Part shown: piece by piece, positions 55,271 to 63,318 of the stretch | Position numbering within the stretch: position 1 is the first letter of the stretch | Layout of the letters: each line of letters starts with the position of its first letter | The notes under the pieces: generated by a model | The model's database searches: none | Seen by the model: the letters and a program-made list of their open reading frames with translations, nothing else | Told to the model about the DNA's origin: nothing | Translations under genes and position numbers: made by a program | DNA from: Mesorhizobium loti | GTDB lineage: Bacteria; Pseudomonadota; Alphaproteobacteria; Rhizobiales; Rhizobiaceae | Reading direction: 5' to 3' | Length of the DNA stretch: 64,000 nt | Assembly: GCF_013170705.1 (NCBI RefSeq) | Contig: NZ_CP033334.1 | Span: 1,674,001-1,738,000, forward strand

Positions 55271-56295
55271 TCCTTTCGCGGGGCGGGTTTCGGCAGACGC
55301 TTTTCGTCGCCATCGCCCTGCTTGCCGGTGTGGCTTCGGCACCAGCCGGTGCGGCCGGGCCGGCCCTGGTTGAGCCCGTCGAGATTTCAGCCCGCCCGAT
55401 CACCGAATTCCGCATTGGCCGGACCGACAGGCAGTTCGGTCCGCTCGAATTCGTCGGCGGGCTGGAAATGACCTCGAAATCGCGCGATTTCGGCGCGCTG
55501 TCGGCCTTCCGCTTTCTGAAAGCGGGCAGCGATTTCATCGGCGTGGCCGACACCGGCTACTGGTTCTTCGGCACGGTGGCCCGTGATGCCGACAGGCGGC
55601 CCGTGGCCATCCAGAACTTCCGCATGCAGCAGATGGTCGACCAGGATGGGCAGCCGATCGACGAGAAATGGGAAGTCGACGCCGAGGGCCTTGCGGTCAA
55701 GGATGGCATCGCCACGGTCGGTTTCGAGCGCAACCACCGCGTCTCCCAGTTCAGGATCGACCCGACCAATATGAAGGCGCCATACCGGCAACTCGATTTC
55801 CTGGTGCCGGCGCGGGAGTTGCGCCAGAACCGCGGCTTCGAGACGGTCACCCATGCCAATGCCAATGGCCAGCACGAGGGCGGTCTGGTCGTGGTCTCGG
55901 AAAAGAGCCTGGACAAGGCTGGCAATATCTATGCCGCCATCATCGAAGGGCCGCGCAAGGGCGTCTTCACCGTCAAGCGCAACGACGATTTCGACATCAC
56001 CGATGGCGCCTTCCTGCCGGATGGCGACCTCTTGTTGCTGGAACGCAGTTTCACTATGGCGGGCGGGCTCAAGATGCGGCTAAGGCGCATCCATGGCGAG
56101 AGCGTCGAGAAGGGCGCCGTCGCCGACGGGCCGGTGCTGCTGGACGCCGACATGGGCTACCAGATCGACAATATGGAAGGTCTCGACGTCTGGACCCGCG
56201 ATGACGGCGCGCTGATGGTGTCGCTGATCTCCGATGACAACCACTCGATCCTGCAGCGCAACCTCTACCTGGAATTCGTCCTCCACCAGGATTGA
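55267..56295 (+). CDS. Secreted esterase-like phytase family protein
   Basis: This 342-residue protein has a signal peptide (ending about residue 30, PAGAAG) and a beta-propeller-like fold with repeated acidic turns ([58 protein letters not shown]) typical of the esterase-like activity of phytase family. Substrate unknown. It overlaps cobT, so it is probably co-transcribed, although no B12 role is known. Confidence 0.82.
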   Translation: MILSRGGFRQTLFVAIALLAGVASAPAGAAGPALVEPVEISARPITEFRIGRTDRQFGPLEFVGGLEMTSKSRDFGALSAFRFLKAGSDFIGVADTGYWFFGTVARDADRRPVAIQNFRMQQMVDQDGQPIDEKWEVDAEGLAVKDGIATVGFERNHRVSQFRIDPTNMKAPYRQLDFLVPARELRQNRGFETVTHANANGQHEGGLVVVSEKSLDKAGNIYAAIIEGPRKGVFTVKRNDDFDITDGAFLPDGDLLLLERSFTMAGGLKMRLRRIHGESVEKGAVADGPVLLDADMGYQIDNMEGLDVWTRDDGALMVSLISDDNHSILQRNLYLEFVLHQD

Positions 56296-56448
56296 GCCCG
56301 GCCATACACGGCTTTTCGCTCACCCTCAGATGAGGCGGGCCCAGGCTTTTCGCCTATACTGATCTGCGGCCGCTGCCGCTCGTTCTTCCTTCGCGTCTTC
56401 GCCGCGACCTTCCGCTTCCTGGCGCGGGAGATGTCAGGCTTTGTCACG

Positions 56449-56499
56449 ATACTTAAGTCAAGACTTGACAATTGCCACCGCGGTCGCAATACTCAAGTC
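56449..56499. promoter_or_regulatory. Repeated and palindromic operator motifs upstream of the ArsR-type regulator
   Basis: ATACTTAAGTC (56449-56459) and ATACTCAAGTC (56489-56499) are direct copies 40 bp apart with one mismatch. A 13-bp palindrome GTCAAGACTTGAC spans 56457-56469. The regulator ATG is immediately downstream at 56501, so autoregulation is likely. Confidence 0.55.
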
Positions 56500-56500
56500 C

Positions 56501-56869
56501 ATGCTTAACCATTCCGAGATCGACAGCATCCTTCGCGCTCTTGTCGAGCCGACCCGTCGCCAGATCCTGGAACGGTTGAGCCGCGGACCGGCCACCGTCA
56601 GTCAGCTGGCGGAGCCGTTCGGCATGACGTTTGCCGCCGTGCTGCAGCATCTGCAGGTGCTGGAGGCCTGCGGGCTGATCCGCAGCGAAAAGATCGGGCG
56701 GGTGCGCACCTGCCGCATCGAGCCGGGTGGGCTTGCCCCGCTCGCCGACTGGATTGCCGAACGCCGCATACCGGCGGAACGCCACCTCGACCGGCTCGGT
56801 GAAATTCTGGCCGAGACGGACCAACCGCCTCCGAAAAACCAGGAACAGCAAAAGGACGAGAAGCAATGA
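56501..56869 (+). CDS. ArsR-family winged-helix regulator
   Basis: This 122-residue repressor has the ArsR winged-helix core ILRALVEPTRRQILERLSRGPATVSQLAEPFGMTFAAVLQHLQVLEACGLIRSEKIGRVRTCRI. No metal-binding cysteine set is seen, so it probably senses a nonmetal signal, as in the group linked with AHSA1 proteins. The stop overlaps the AHSA1-like gene by 4 bp. Confidence 0.9.
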   Translation: MLNHSEIDSILRALVEPTRRQILERLSRGPATVSQLAEPFGMTFAAVLQHLQVLEACGLIRSEKIGRVRTCRIEPGGLAPLADWIAERRIPAERHLDRLGEILAETDQPPPKNQEQQKDEKQ

Positions 56870-57351
56870 ACCAGATCGCCCCCGTGAAGGACGAGCATTC
56901 CGTCATCCACTCCACATTCACCATCGAGCGGACCTACCCGCAATCGCCGGCCAAAGTCTTCCATGCTTTTGCCGACAAGGCGACGGTGCGGCGCTGGCGG
57001 GTCGAAGGCGACGGTTTTACCATCGCCGAATTCAGCTTCGACTTCCGTGTCGGCGGTGGCGAGGTGTCGCGCTTCAGTTATGGCGGCGGCCCGGAGGTCA
57101 GGCTCGACGCCCAGTTCCAGGACATCGTTCCGGACCAGCGCATCGTGTTTTCCTACCGGATGGCGATCGGGCCGCAACCTATGTCGGTGTCGCTGACCAC
57201 CGTCGAACTGACGCCCGTAGGCGATGGCACAAGGCTGACCTATACCGAGCAGGGCGCCTTCTTCGATGGCGTCGATTCCGCCAAGGGACGGGAGGAGGGG
57301 ACGCGCGGGCTGCTGGAGGCCCTTGCCGCGGAACTTCAGAGGTCAAGATAA
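56866..57351 (+). CDS. SRPBCC/AHSA1-like protein
   Basis: This 161-residue protein has an AHSA1/START-type fold (STFTIERTYPQSPAKVFHAFADKATVRRWRVEGDGF; SVSLTTVELTPVGDGTRLTYTEQG). It pairs with the overlapping ArsR gene, a common two-gene set of unknown function in rhizobia. It has no signal or membrane segment. It may bind a hydrophobic ligand. Confidence 0.87.
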   Translation: MNQIAPVKDEHSVIHSTFTIERTYPQSPAKVFHAFADKATVRRWRVEGDGFTIAEFSFDFRVGGGEVSRFSYGGGPEVRLDAQFQDIVPDQRIVFSYRMAIGPQPMSVSLTTVELTPVGDGTRLTYTEQGAFFDGVDSAKGREEGTRGLLEALAAELQRSR

Positions 57352-57377
57352 ACCCGACGCCGCCAGCGACGGCTTGG

Positions 57378-58058
57378 TCAGGACCGTGGGCTGTTGGTGG
57401 CGATCCAGATGACATGGCGCGCGCCGCGCTTGCCGTTGGCGCGCGTGTTGACCTCCTCGACAGCGAAACCCGCCTGCTTGAGCCGCCGTGTGAAGCCTGT
57501 ATCCGGCCCCTGCGACCACACCGCCAACACGCCGCCGGGTTTGAGGGCACTGCGCGCGGCGCCAAGGCCCGCAAGGCTGTAGAGGGCGTCATTGCCCTTG
57601 TGGACGATACCCTCGGGGCCATTGTCGACATCGAGCAGGATCGCGTCCCAGGCCGCAGGCCCCGACCGTATCGATTGCCCGACATCGGTCTCCTGGATGG
57701 TGACGCGGGGATCGTCGAGACAACCGCCAAACACGTCCGCCATCGGGCCGCGCGCCCAGGCGACCACGGCCGGCACCAGTTCGGCGACAGTGACGCTGGC
57801 ATCCTTGCCGAGTTCGGCAAGAGCAGCGCGCAGCGTGAAACCCATGCCAAGGCCGCCGATGAGGATCCTCGGCTGCCGATGGCCCGAAATCCTCTGGCAT
57901 GACAGTCTCGCCAGCGCTTCCTCGGAGCCGCTGAGGCGGCTGTTCATCAGCTCATTGGTGCCGAGCATGATCGAGAATTCGCTGCCGCGCCGCTTGAGAC
58001 GAAGCTCTTGGGCACCATCCCCGGTCTTTGCCGAATCGAGCTGGACCCAGGGGATCAT
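57378..58058 (-). CDS. Spermidine synthase-like methyltransferase-fold protein
   Basis: This 226-residue protein has the Rossmann SAM-like motif ILIGGLGMGFTLRAALAELG and AILLDVDNGPEGIV of the spermidine synthase family. It is shorter than usual and lacks the N-terminal beta domain of SpeE. An aminopropyl- or methyltransferase role is possible. A palindromic repeat lies upstream (58071-58117). Confidence 0.8.
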   Translation of the reverse strand: MIPWVQLDSAKTGDGAQELRLKRRGSEFSIMLGTNELMNSRLSGSEEALARLSCQRISGHRQPRILIGGLGMGFTLRAALAELGKDASVTVAELVPAVVAWARGPMADVFGGCLDDPRVTIQETDVGQSIRSGPAAWDAILLDVDNGPEGIVHKGNDALYSLAGLGAARSALKPGGVLAVWSQGPDTGFTRRLKQAGFAVEEVNTRANGKRGARHVIWIATNSPRS

Positions 58059-58070
58059 GGGCTTTGTCTG

Positions 58071-58117
58071 ACCATGATCTTTTCCGAAAACCGGGAGCCA
58101 CTTTTCGGGATCATGGT
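58071..58117. repeat. Palindromic intergenic repeat
   Basis: ACCATGATC at 58071-58079 and GATCATGGT at 58109-58117 flank inner TTTTCCGAAAACCGG and CCACTTTTCGGGA, forming a stem. It is a variant of the Mesorhizobium-type block also seen at 18527-18640. Confidence 0.6.
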
Positions 58118-58798
58118 CTAGGCGGCCACTGCCGGCTGGCTCCAGCGGGTGGCGAGCAGCCGGTAGGGGATAAGCGCGACCACGGCAATGATCAATTTCA
58201 CCGAGAGATCGCCCAGCGCCCAGGAAACCCAGCGCATGGCCTCGATATGGAAGACGCCCATCAGCGGCGCCGTTTCGAGCGCAAAGCTATCGTTCGGGCC
58301 AGCAAAGGCGAAGGCGGCCGAGAAAGCGACGGTGAAGAAGACCATCGTGTCGAACACCGATCCGACCAGCGTGCCGACGATCGGCGCCCGCCACCAGCTT
58401 TGCCGGCGCAGCCGGTTGAACACGGTCACGTCAAGCAATTGCGCGGACAGGAACGCCGCGCCTGAAGCAGCGGCGATGCGCGCCAGCCGGTCCGCGGCGG
58501 TCTCGAATTCGATCAGGCCATGGCGGAACAGGAAGGGCGGGACGAGGATCGAGCAGACCACCGCCGTCATGAAGCCGACAAAGACGATCCGGCGCGCCAC
58601 GGCAGGCCCGTAGCGGCGGTTGGCGAGGTCGGTGACGAGGAACGAGAAGGGATAGGTGAAAGCGCCCCAGGTAAGCAGGTCCGCCAGCGACAGGCCGCCG
58701 ATCTGGCCCTGCATCGGGAACTGCACCAGAATGTTCGACGCCACGACGACAAGCGCCATGGCGGCCACGAAGGGCAAATATCGCGAGAAGGAAGTCAT
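58118..58798 (-). CDS. yhhQ: Queuosine-precursor transporter, VUT/YhhQ family
   Basis: This 226-residue protein has six to seven membrane helices and family features (LPFVAAMALVVVASNILVQFP; ADLLTWGAFTYPFSFLVTDLANRRYGPAVAR). YhhQ imports preQ0/preQ1 or queuosine precursors for tRNA modification. The start at 58798 lies immediately after a preQ1-like riboswitch. The gene stands apart, convergent to none. Confidence 0.88.
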   Translation of the reverse strand: MTSFSRYLPFVAAMALVVVASNILVQFPMQGQIGGLSLADLLTWGAFTYPFSFLVTDLANRRYGPAVARRIVFVGFMTAVVCSILVPPFLFRHGLIEFETAADRLARIAAASGAAFLSAQLLDVTVFNRLRRQSWWRAPIVGTLVGSVFDTMVFFTVAFSAAFAFAGPNDSFALETAPLMGVFHIEAMRWVSWALGDLSVKLIIAVVALIPYRLLATRWSQPAVAA

Positions 58799-58826
58799 TT
58801 TTTTATCCTGGGTAATGGAACCAGCG
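58796..58826 (-). promoter_or_regulatory. Candidate preQ1-I riboswitch in the yhhQ leader
   Basis: On the minus strand CTGG-TTCCATTA-CCCAG is followed by GATAAAAAAATG. CTGG pairs with CCAG as P1; the loop and the trailing A-rich segment match the compact H-type pseudoknot of preQ1-I. The A-rich tail runs into the start codon, so ligand could block translation. It lies directly before a queuosine-precursor transporter, a typical preQ1-controlled gene. Confidence 0.7.
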
Positions 58827-58977
58827 GAGCATCTGCCCATCGGGCGGTGCTCGCTTCGTAGCTGAGCATCGGATTGTCGAACCTTGCGGATCCATCCGAT
58901 GCCCGCGGCCAACGAAATGTTGGCCAGAGGCCGACAAGAGGTCGGCCAGGGCGGTCGTCCCCCGCCTTTATCCGACG

Positions 58978-59274
58978 TTACGCGGCAGCCTGCTCGGCAA
59001 GCTTCTTGGCGATCTGCTTCTTCAGCAGGCGCGCGCGCTGCGACAATTCCTTGGCATCGGCCTTGGCCAGGAAGGCATCGAGGCCGCCGCGATGTTCGAC
59101 CGAACGCAGCGCGTTGGCCGAGATGCGCAGGCGCACATTCTGGTTCAGCGCTTCCGAGATCAGCGTCACATTGACGAGGTTCGGCAGGAAGCGACGCTTG
59201 GTCTTGTTGTTGGCGTGGCTCACATTGTTGCCGGTCTGGACTGCCTTGGCAGTGAGTTCGCAGGTGCGGGACAT
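58978..59274 (-). CDS. rpmB: 50S ribosomal protein L28
   Basis: This 98-residue basic protein begins [38 protein letters not shown], the L28 signature. The first residues carry a single cysteine of the L28 C-type rather than the four-cysteine form. An upstream 12-residue extension is unlikely. It lies apart from other ribosomal genes, as usual for rpmB. Confidence 0.95.
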   Translation of the reverse strand: MSRTCELTAKAVQTGNNVSHANNKTKRRFLPNLVNVTLISEALNQNVRLRISANALRSVEHRGGLDAFLAKADAKELSQRARLLKKQIAKKLAEQAAA

Positions 59275-59457
59275 AATTCTAACCTTCAGTTCTCTCGGGA
59301 CCTGCCAAACCCTTGTGCCCACGCCGGGTGGCGCGCGGTTCTGGTCAGGCGGCCTTATGGAAAAAGTTGGCGTTCCATAGTTGCATTTCACCGGGGCGTC
59401 AAGCTCCGGCTTCCCCACGGAAGCGCCCGGCATTTCATATTAAGGCCGGATTTCACC

Positions 59458-59477
59458 CTATAAGCGGTCTTATAGGG
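59458..59477. promoter_or_regulatory. Perfect inverted repeat upstream of the DUF3108 gene
   Basis: CCTATAAG (59458-59465) and CTTATAGG (59470-59477) are perfect 8-bp arms separated by CGGT. It lies between divergent rpmB and the DUF3108 gene and could be a regulator site. Confidence 0.4.
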
Positions 59478-59533
59478 ACATGCCAGACCGGAGTTGCCCG
59501 CCTCCGGCCGAAAATCAAGGATCCGATCCCGCC

Positions 59534-60322
59534 ATGCCTCGTTTGTCTCACGCACTTGTTTCCGTGCTTGTCATCGCCTTGCCGTCGGCCGCGTCCGCTG
59601 CCTCGCCGCAGTCCTTCAAAGGAGAATATACGGTCTCGTTCCTTGGCCTCACGATCGCAAGATCGACCTTCTCAAGCCATTATAAGAACGGCGCCTACGC
59701 GATCGACGGTACCGTGACGGCGGCCGGCCTCGCCAAGCTGTTCGACGACACGCGGGGTACGATCTCGTCCAAGGGCACGATTTCGGGCCAGAAGATGGTG
59801 CCGCAGGCATTTCGTGCCGATTACACCTCCGGCAAGAAGGCGTCCGCGATCGACATCCGCTTTACCAATGGCAACGTGACCTCGACGCAGGTCATCCCAG
59901 CGCCCGGCAAGCGCGATCCCAATGCCTGGGTGCCGATCGGTGCCGGCGACCTCGCCGCGGTGCTCGATCCAATGGCGGCGACCGTCATCCATGCCGACAG
60001 TCTCGACCAGGTCTGCGGCCGCAAGGTCAAGTTCTATGATGGCGAGATGCGCGCCGACCTGACGCTGACCTACGCCTCGAAAGGCAAGATCTCGGTGCCG
60101 GGCTACAAGGGCGATACCATCACCTGCCAGATGGGTTTCGAGCCGGTGGCGGGCTATCGCAAGGGACGCAAGGCGCTCAACTATCTCAAGAACAAAAGCC
60201 GCATGATGGTGACGTTTGCGCCGCTCGGCCAAACCGGAGTATATGCGCCGATCCACGCCACGGTCGGAACGCAGATCGGCACCTTGACCATCAGCGCCGG
60301 GCGTTTCGAAGCGGTACAATAG
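59534..60322 (+). CDS. DUF3108-family secreted protein
   Basis: This 262-residue protein has a signal peptide (LVSVLVIALPSAASAAS) and the DUF3108 pattern (FKGEYTVSFLGLTIARSTFSSHY, GYKGDTITCQMGFEPVAGYRKG). Such proteins are periplasmic beta-barrels or calycins of unknown role in many alphaproteobacteria. It is divergent from rpmB and precedes a DMT transporter 43 bp away. Confidence 0.83.
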   Translation: MPRLSHALVSVLVIALPSAASAASPQSFKGEYTVSFLGLTIARSTFSSHYKNGAYAIDGTVTAAGLAKLFDDTRGTISSKGTISGQKMVPQAFRADYTSGKKASAIDIRFTNGNVTSTQVIPAPGKRDPNAWVPIGAGDLAAVLDPMAATVIHADSLDQVCGRKVKFYDGEMRADLTLTYASKGKISVPGYKGDTITCQMGFEPVAGYRKGRKALNYLKNKSRMMVTFAPLGQTGVYAPIHATVGTQIGTLTISAGRFEAVQ

Positions 60323-60365
60323 GCACGCCACCGGAAACAGAAGAGGGCGCGCCACGGGAGAAAAA

Positions 60366-61280
60366 ATGGGGCGCGCAACACTGATCGGCTTTTCGGCGGT
60401 CGCCATGTGGGCGCTCTTGGCGCTGCTCACCGACGCATCCGGCAAGGTGCCGCCGTTCCTTTTGTCGGCAATCACCTTCTCGATCGGTACAGGGGTCGGT
60501 CTTGTCGCGCGTCTCCTGATGCCAACCGCCGACAGGAGCCAGAAGATACCACCCCAGGTCTGGGTCATCGGTATTGCCGGCCTGTTCGGCTACCACTTTT
60601 TCTATTTCACCGCCTTGCGCAACGCGCCGGCGGTGGAGGCGAGCCTGATCGCCTATCTGTGGCCGCTGCTGATCGTGCTGGGCTCGGCGCTGATGCCGGG
60701 CGAAAAACTGGCGTGGAACCATGTCGTCGGCACGCTGCTCGGCCTCGCTGGCACCGTGCTCATCGTGACCAAGGGTGGCGGGTTGGCCTTCGACGCGCGC
60801 TACACGTTCGGCTACACCATGGCAGCCGTCTGCGCCCTGCTGTGGTCGTCCTATTCGCTCCTGTCGCGGCGCTTTCCGTCGGTACCGACCAGCATCGTCA
60901 CCTGGTTCTGCGGGGCGACCGCCGTGCTGTCGCTCGTTTGCCATCTGGCGTTGGAGCAAACGATCCTGCCGGACGGCGCCGGCCAGTGGCTGGCGGTGCT
61001 TGGCCTTGGCCTGATGCCGGTGGGGGCTGCCTTCTATGCCTGGGACATCGGTGTCAAGCGCGGCAATATCCAGGTGCTGGGCGCGGCGAGCTATGCGGCG
61101 CCGCTGCTGTCGACACTGGTGCTGATCGCGGCCGGCGTCGCCGAGCCATCGCTGCGCATCCTGGCCGCCTGCGTGCTGATCACCGGCGGCGCGGCACTCG
61201 CGGCGAAGTCGCTGTTCCTGCGCAAGCCGGCGGCGATTGAGGGCGAGGCCGGCGCATCCGAAAGCGGAGCCGGGGCATGA
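60366..61280 (+). CDS. DMT-superfamily transporter (EamA type)
   Basis: This 304-residue protein has ten membrane helices in two EamA halves (GYHFFYFTALRNAPAVEASLIAYLWPLLIVLGSAL; GAAFYAWDIGVKRGNIQVLGAASYAAPLLST). It probably exports amino acids or other small solutes. The stop overlaps the lysoplasmalogenase start by 4 bp. The C-terminal tail is Ala/Glu-rich. Confidence 0.88.
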   Translation: MGRATLIGFSAVAMWALLALLTDASGKVPPFLLSAITFSIGTGVGLVARLLMPTADRSQKIPPQVWVIGIAGLFGYHFFYFTALRNAPAVEASLIAYLWPLLIVLGSALMPGEKLAWNHVVGTLLGLAGTVLIVTKGGGLAFDARYTFGYTMAAVCALLWSSYSLLSRRFPSVPTSIVTWFCGATAVLSLVCHLALEQTILPDGAGQWLAVLGLGLMPVGAAFYAWDIGVKRGNIQVLGAASYAAPLLSTLVLIAAGVAEPSLRILAACVLITGGAALAAKSLFLRKPAAIEGEAGASESGAGA

Positions 61281-61951
61281 CGATGCCGTTTGCCGGCGGC
61301 ATCGACGCCAACGCCAATGCAACGCTTATCTTTTCGCTGGTGGCGGCGGTGATCTACGCCTTCTCCTCAGGCATGGCGCCGACGCTCGCCCGCTCGGCGG
61401 CAAAGACGCTCGCGGTCGCGATGCTTGCCGTGCTGGCGGCGCTGCAAGGTGGCCCGCTGCTGCTGGTCGCCGCTCTTGCGCTCAGCGCCATTGGCGACGC
61501 GTTCCTGTCGCGCGACGGCGAGAAGGCGTTTCTCGGCGGTTTGGCCAGCTTTCTCGTCGCCCACATCGTCTATATCGCGCTGTTCCTGCGCAGCGGTGGC
61601 GGGCTGGCACTGCTTGGCGCAGAATCCTGGCGTGGGGCGATTGCCCTGGCATTGGCGGTATTCGTGATCGTCATGCTGGCCGCGCTCTGGCGCCGCGTCG
61701 GCCCCAGCCTGCGTGTTCCGATCGCCTGTTATGTCCTGGCGATCTTGGCGATGGGCATGGCGGCACTGACCACCAACAGCGCCTGGGTCATCGGCGGCGC
61801 GGTGCTGTTCATGGCATCGGACGGGCTGCTGGCCACGGAGAAATTCCTGGTCGCGGCGATCTCGCCACATCGCGGCTGGATGCGTTTGGCCGTCTGGGTC
61901 TTGTACTATGCCGCCCAGGTCGCGATTACGCTGGGTTTCCTGCTGGGTTAG
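61277..61951 (+). CDS. Lysoplasmalogenase (TMEM86/YhhN family)
   Basis: This 224-residue protein has about eight membrane helices and the YhhN pattern LALSAIGDAFLSRDGEKAFLGGLASFLVAHIVYIALF and GAVLFMASDGLLA. The conserved Asp residues in GDAFL and SDGLL are present. It hydrolyses lysoplasmalogens or related vinyl-ether lipids in the inner membrane. It overlaps the DMT gene and its 3' end overlaps the convergent cupin gene by 26 bp. Confidence 0.87.
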   Translation: MTMPFAGGIDANANATLIFSLVAAVIYAFSSGMAPTLARSAAKTLAVAMLAVLAALQGGPLLLVAALALSAIGDAFLSRDGEKAFLGGLASFLVAHIVYIALFLRSGGGLALLGAESWRGAIALALAVFVIVMLAALWRRVGPSLRVPIACYVLAILAMGMAALTTNSAWVIGGAVLFMASDGLLATEKFLVAAISPHRGWMRLAVWVLYYAAQVAITLGFLLG

Positions 61952-62366
61952 GATTCCAGCCCGGCGCCGCCAGTTCGAAGGCGGCGAAATCAAACCCCGG
62001 CGCGACGGTGCAGCCGACCAGCGTCCAGTCGCCCAGGCTGCGCGCCGATTGCCACCAGCCTGCCGGCACGACGATCTGCGGCCGTTCGCCCGCCGCGAGT
62101 TCGATGCCCAGCACCTGCTCGATCACGGCTGCGCCTACTTCCCACATCGACAGCGCCAGGGGCGCGCCGGCGTGGAAATGCCAGACCTCGGCGGCGTCCC
62201 TGACCCGATGCCATGCCGAAAGCTGGTGCTGTTCCAGCAGGAAGTAGATCGCGGTCGAATGGCCACGCGCACCGCCGGCTTCGTCGCGAAATGTCTCCGC
62301 GTACCAGCCGCCTTCCGGATGCGGTTTCAGCCCAAGCAAAGCGATGATTTCCGCGGAACTCGTCAT
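61926..62366 (-). CDS. DUF985 cupin protein
   Basis: This 146-residue protein is a cupin of the DUF985 family: LKPHPEGGWYAETFRD, STAIYFLLEQHQLSAWHRVRDAAEVWHFHAG and VAPGFDFAAFELA. The metal-ligand histidines lie in WHFHAG. Substrate unknown; a sugar-related isomerase or dioxygenase role is possible. It lies 22 bp after gloB on the same strand and is convergent with the lysoplasmalogenase gene. Confidence 0.85.
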   Translation of the reverse strand: MTSSAEIIALLGLKPHPEGGWYAETFRDEAGGARGHSTAIYFLLEQHQLSAWHRVRDAAEVWHFHAGAPLALSMWEVGAAVIEQVLGIELAAGERPQIVVPAGWWQSARSLGDWTLVGCTVAPGFDFAAFELAAPGWNPNPAGNPA

Positions 62367-62388
62367 GGGGTCGACGATACCACCAGGC

Positions 62389-63156
62389 TTAGAAATTGTC
62401 CTTGCGCTTGCGGATTTCGGCGAACACCTCGGCATCCCCGGCCTTTTCCATGCCGAGATGCTTGCGGATCGCAGGATCGTGCCAGCGCAGGAAGGGATTG
62501 GTCGACAGTTCCTCGCCGATCGTCGTCGGCAGTGTCGGCTTGTTCTCGACCCGCAGTGCCTCGATCCTGGCTGCGCGCTCCCTCAATGCCGAATTGGTCG
62601 GGTCGACGGTCAGCGCGAAACGGGCGTTGGCGAGCGTATATTCGTGGCCGCAATAGATTGTCGTCGCGGCGGGAAGCGCGGCCAGTTTCTTCAGAGAATC
62701 ATACATCACAGGCGGTTTGCATTCGAACAGCCGCCCGCAGCCGAGCGCGAACAGCGTATCGGCGGTGAACGCCACCTGCGATGCCGGCAGATGATAGGAG
62801 ACGTGCCCGGCGGTATGGCCGGGGGTGGCGATCACCTCGATGCGCTCATCGCCGAGATGAAGGATTGAGCCTTCCTCGACGGTCTCGTCGATGCCGGGGA
62901 TTTTGGCCTTTTCCGCCTCCGGGCCGACGATGCGCAGCTTGAAGCGCTCCTTCAGCGCCAGATTGGCCTCGACGTGATCCATATGATGATGCGTGGTCAG
63001 GATCATCGTCGGCGTCCAGCCGGTGCGCTTGATCGCGGCCAGGATCGGCGCCTCCTCGGGCGCGTCGATGATCGCGGTCTGCCCGCTCCTGGGGTCATGC
63101 ACCAGCACGCCGAAATTGTCCGTGCGGCACATGAACTGCTCGATTTCGACCGCCAT
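62389..63156 (-). CDS. gloB: Hydroxyacylglutathione hydrolase (glyoxalase II)
   Basis: This 255-residue MBL enzyme hydrolyses S-lactoylglutathione to lactate and glutathione in methylglyoxal removal. Its metal motif is [16 protein letters not shown], and [13 protein letters not shown] and [14 protein letters not shown] supply the other ligands. The start at 63156 ([17 protein letters not shown]) follows GGAGAG. The first residues match GloB proteins. A methyltransferase gene is divergent. Confidence 0.93.
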   Translation of the reverse strand: MAVEIEQFMCRTDNFGVLVHDPRSGQTAIIDAPEEAPILAAIKRTGWTPTMILTTHHHMDHVEANLALKERFKLRIVGPEAEKAKIPGIDETVEEGSILHLGDERIEVIATPGHTAGHVSYHLPASQVAFTADTLFALGCGRLFECKPPVMYDSLKKLAALPAATTIYCGHEYTLANARFALTVDPTNSALRERAARIEALRVENKPTLPTTIGEELSTNPFLRWHDPAIRKHLGMEKAGDAEVFAEIRKRKDNF

Positions 63157-63318
63157 CGCATCTCTCCTTTTGTCGCCGCAGACATAGGGCGCCAGAGGAC
63201 GGATGTCATCCATGGGATGACGAATGTCATTCCCGTGGACGATGAATCTCATCCTAGTATGTCGGGCGCCTCAGGGCCCTTTGTTGAATCCGGCCGATAT
63301 CACGGCTACATCCCTGAC

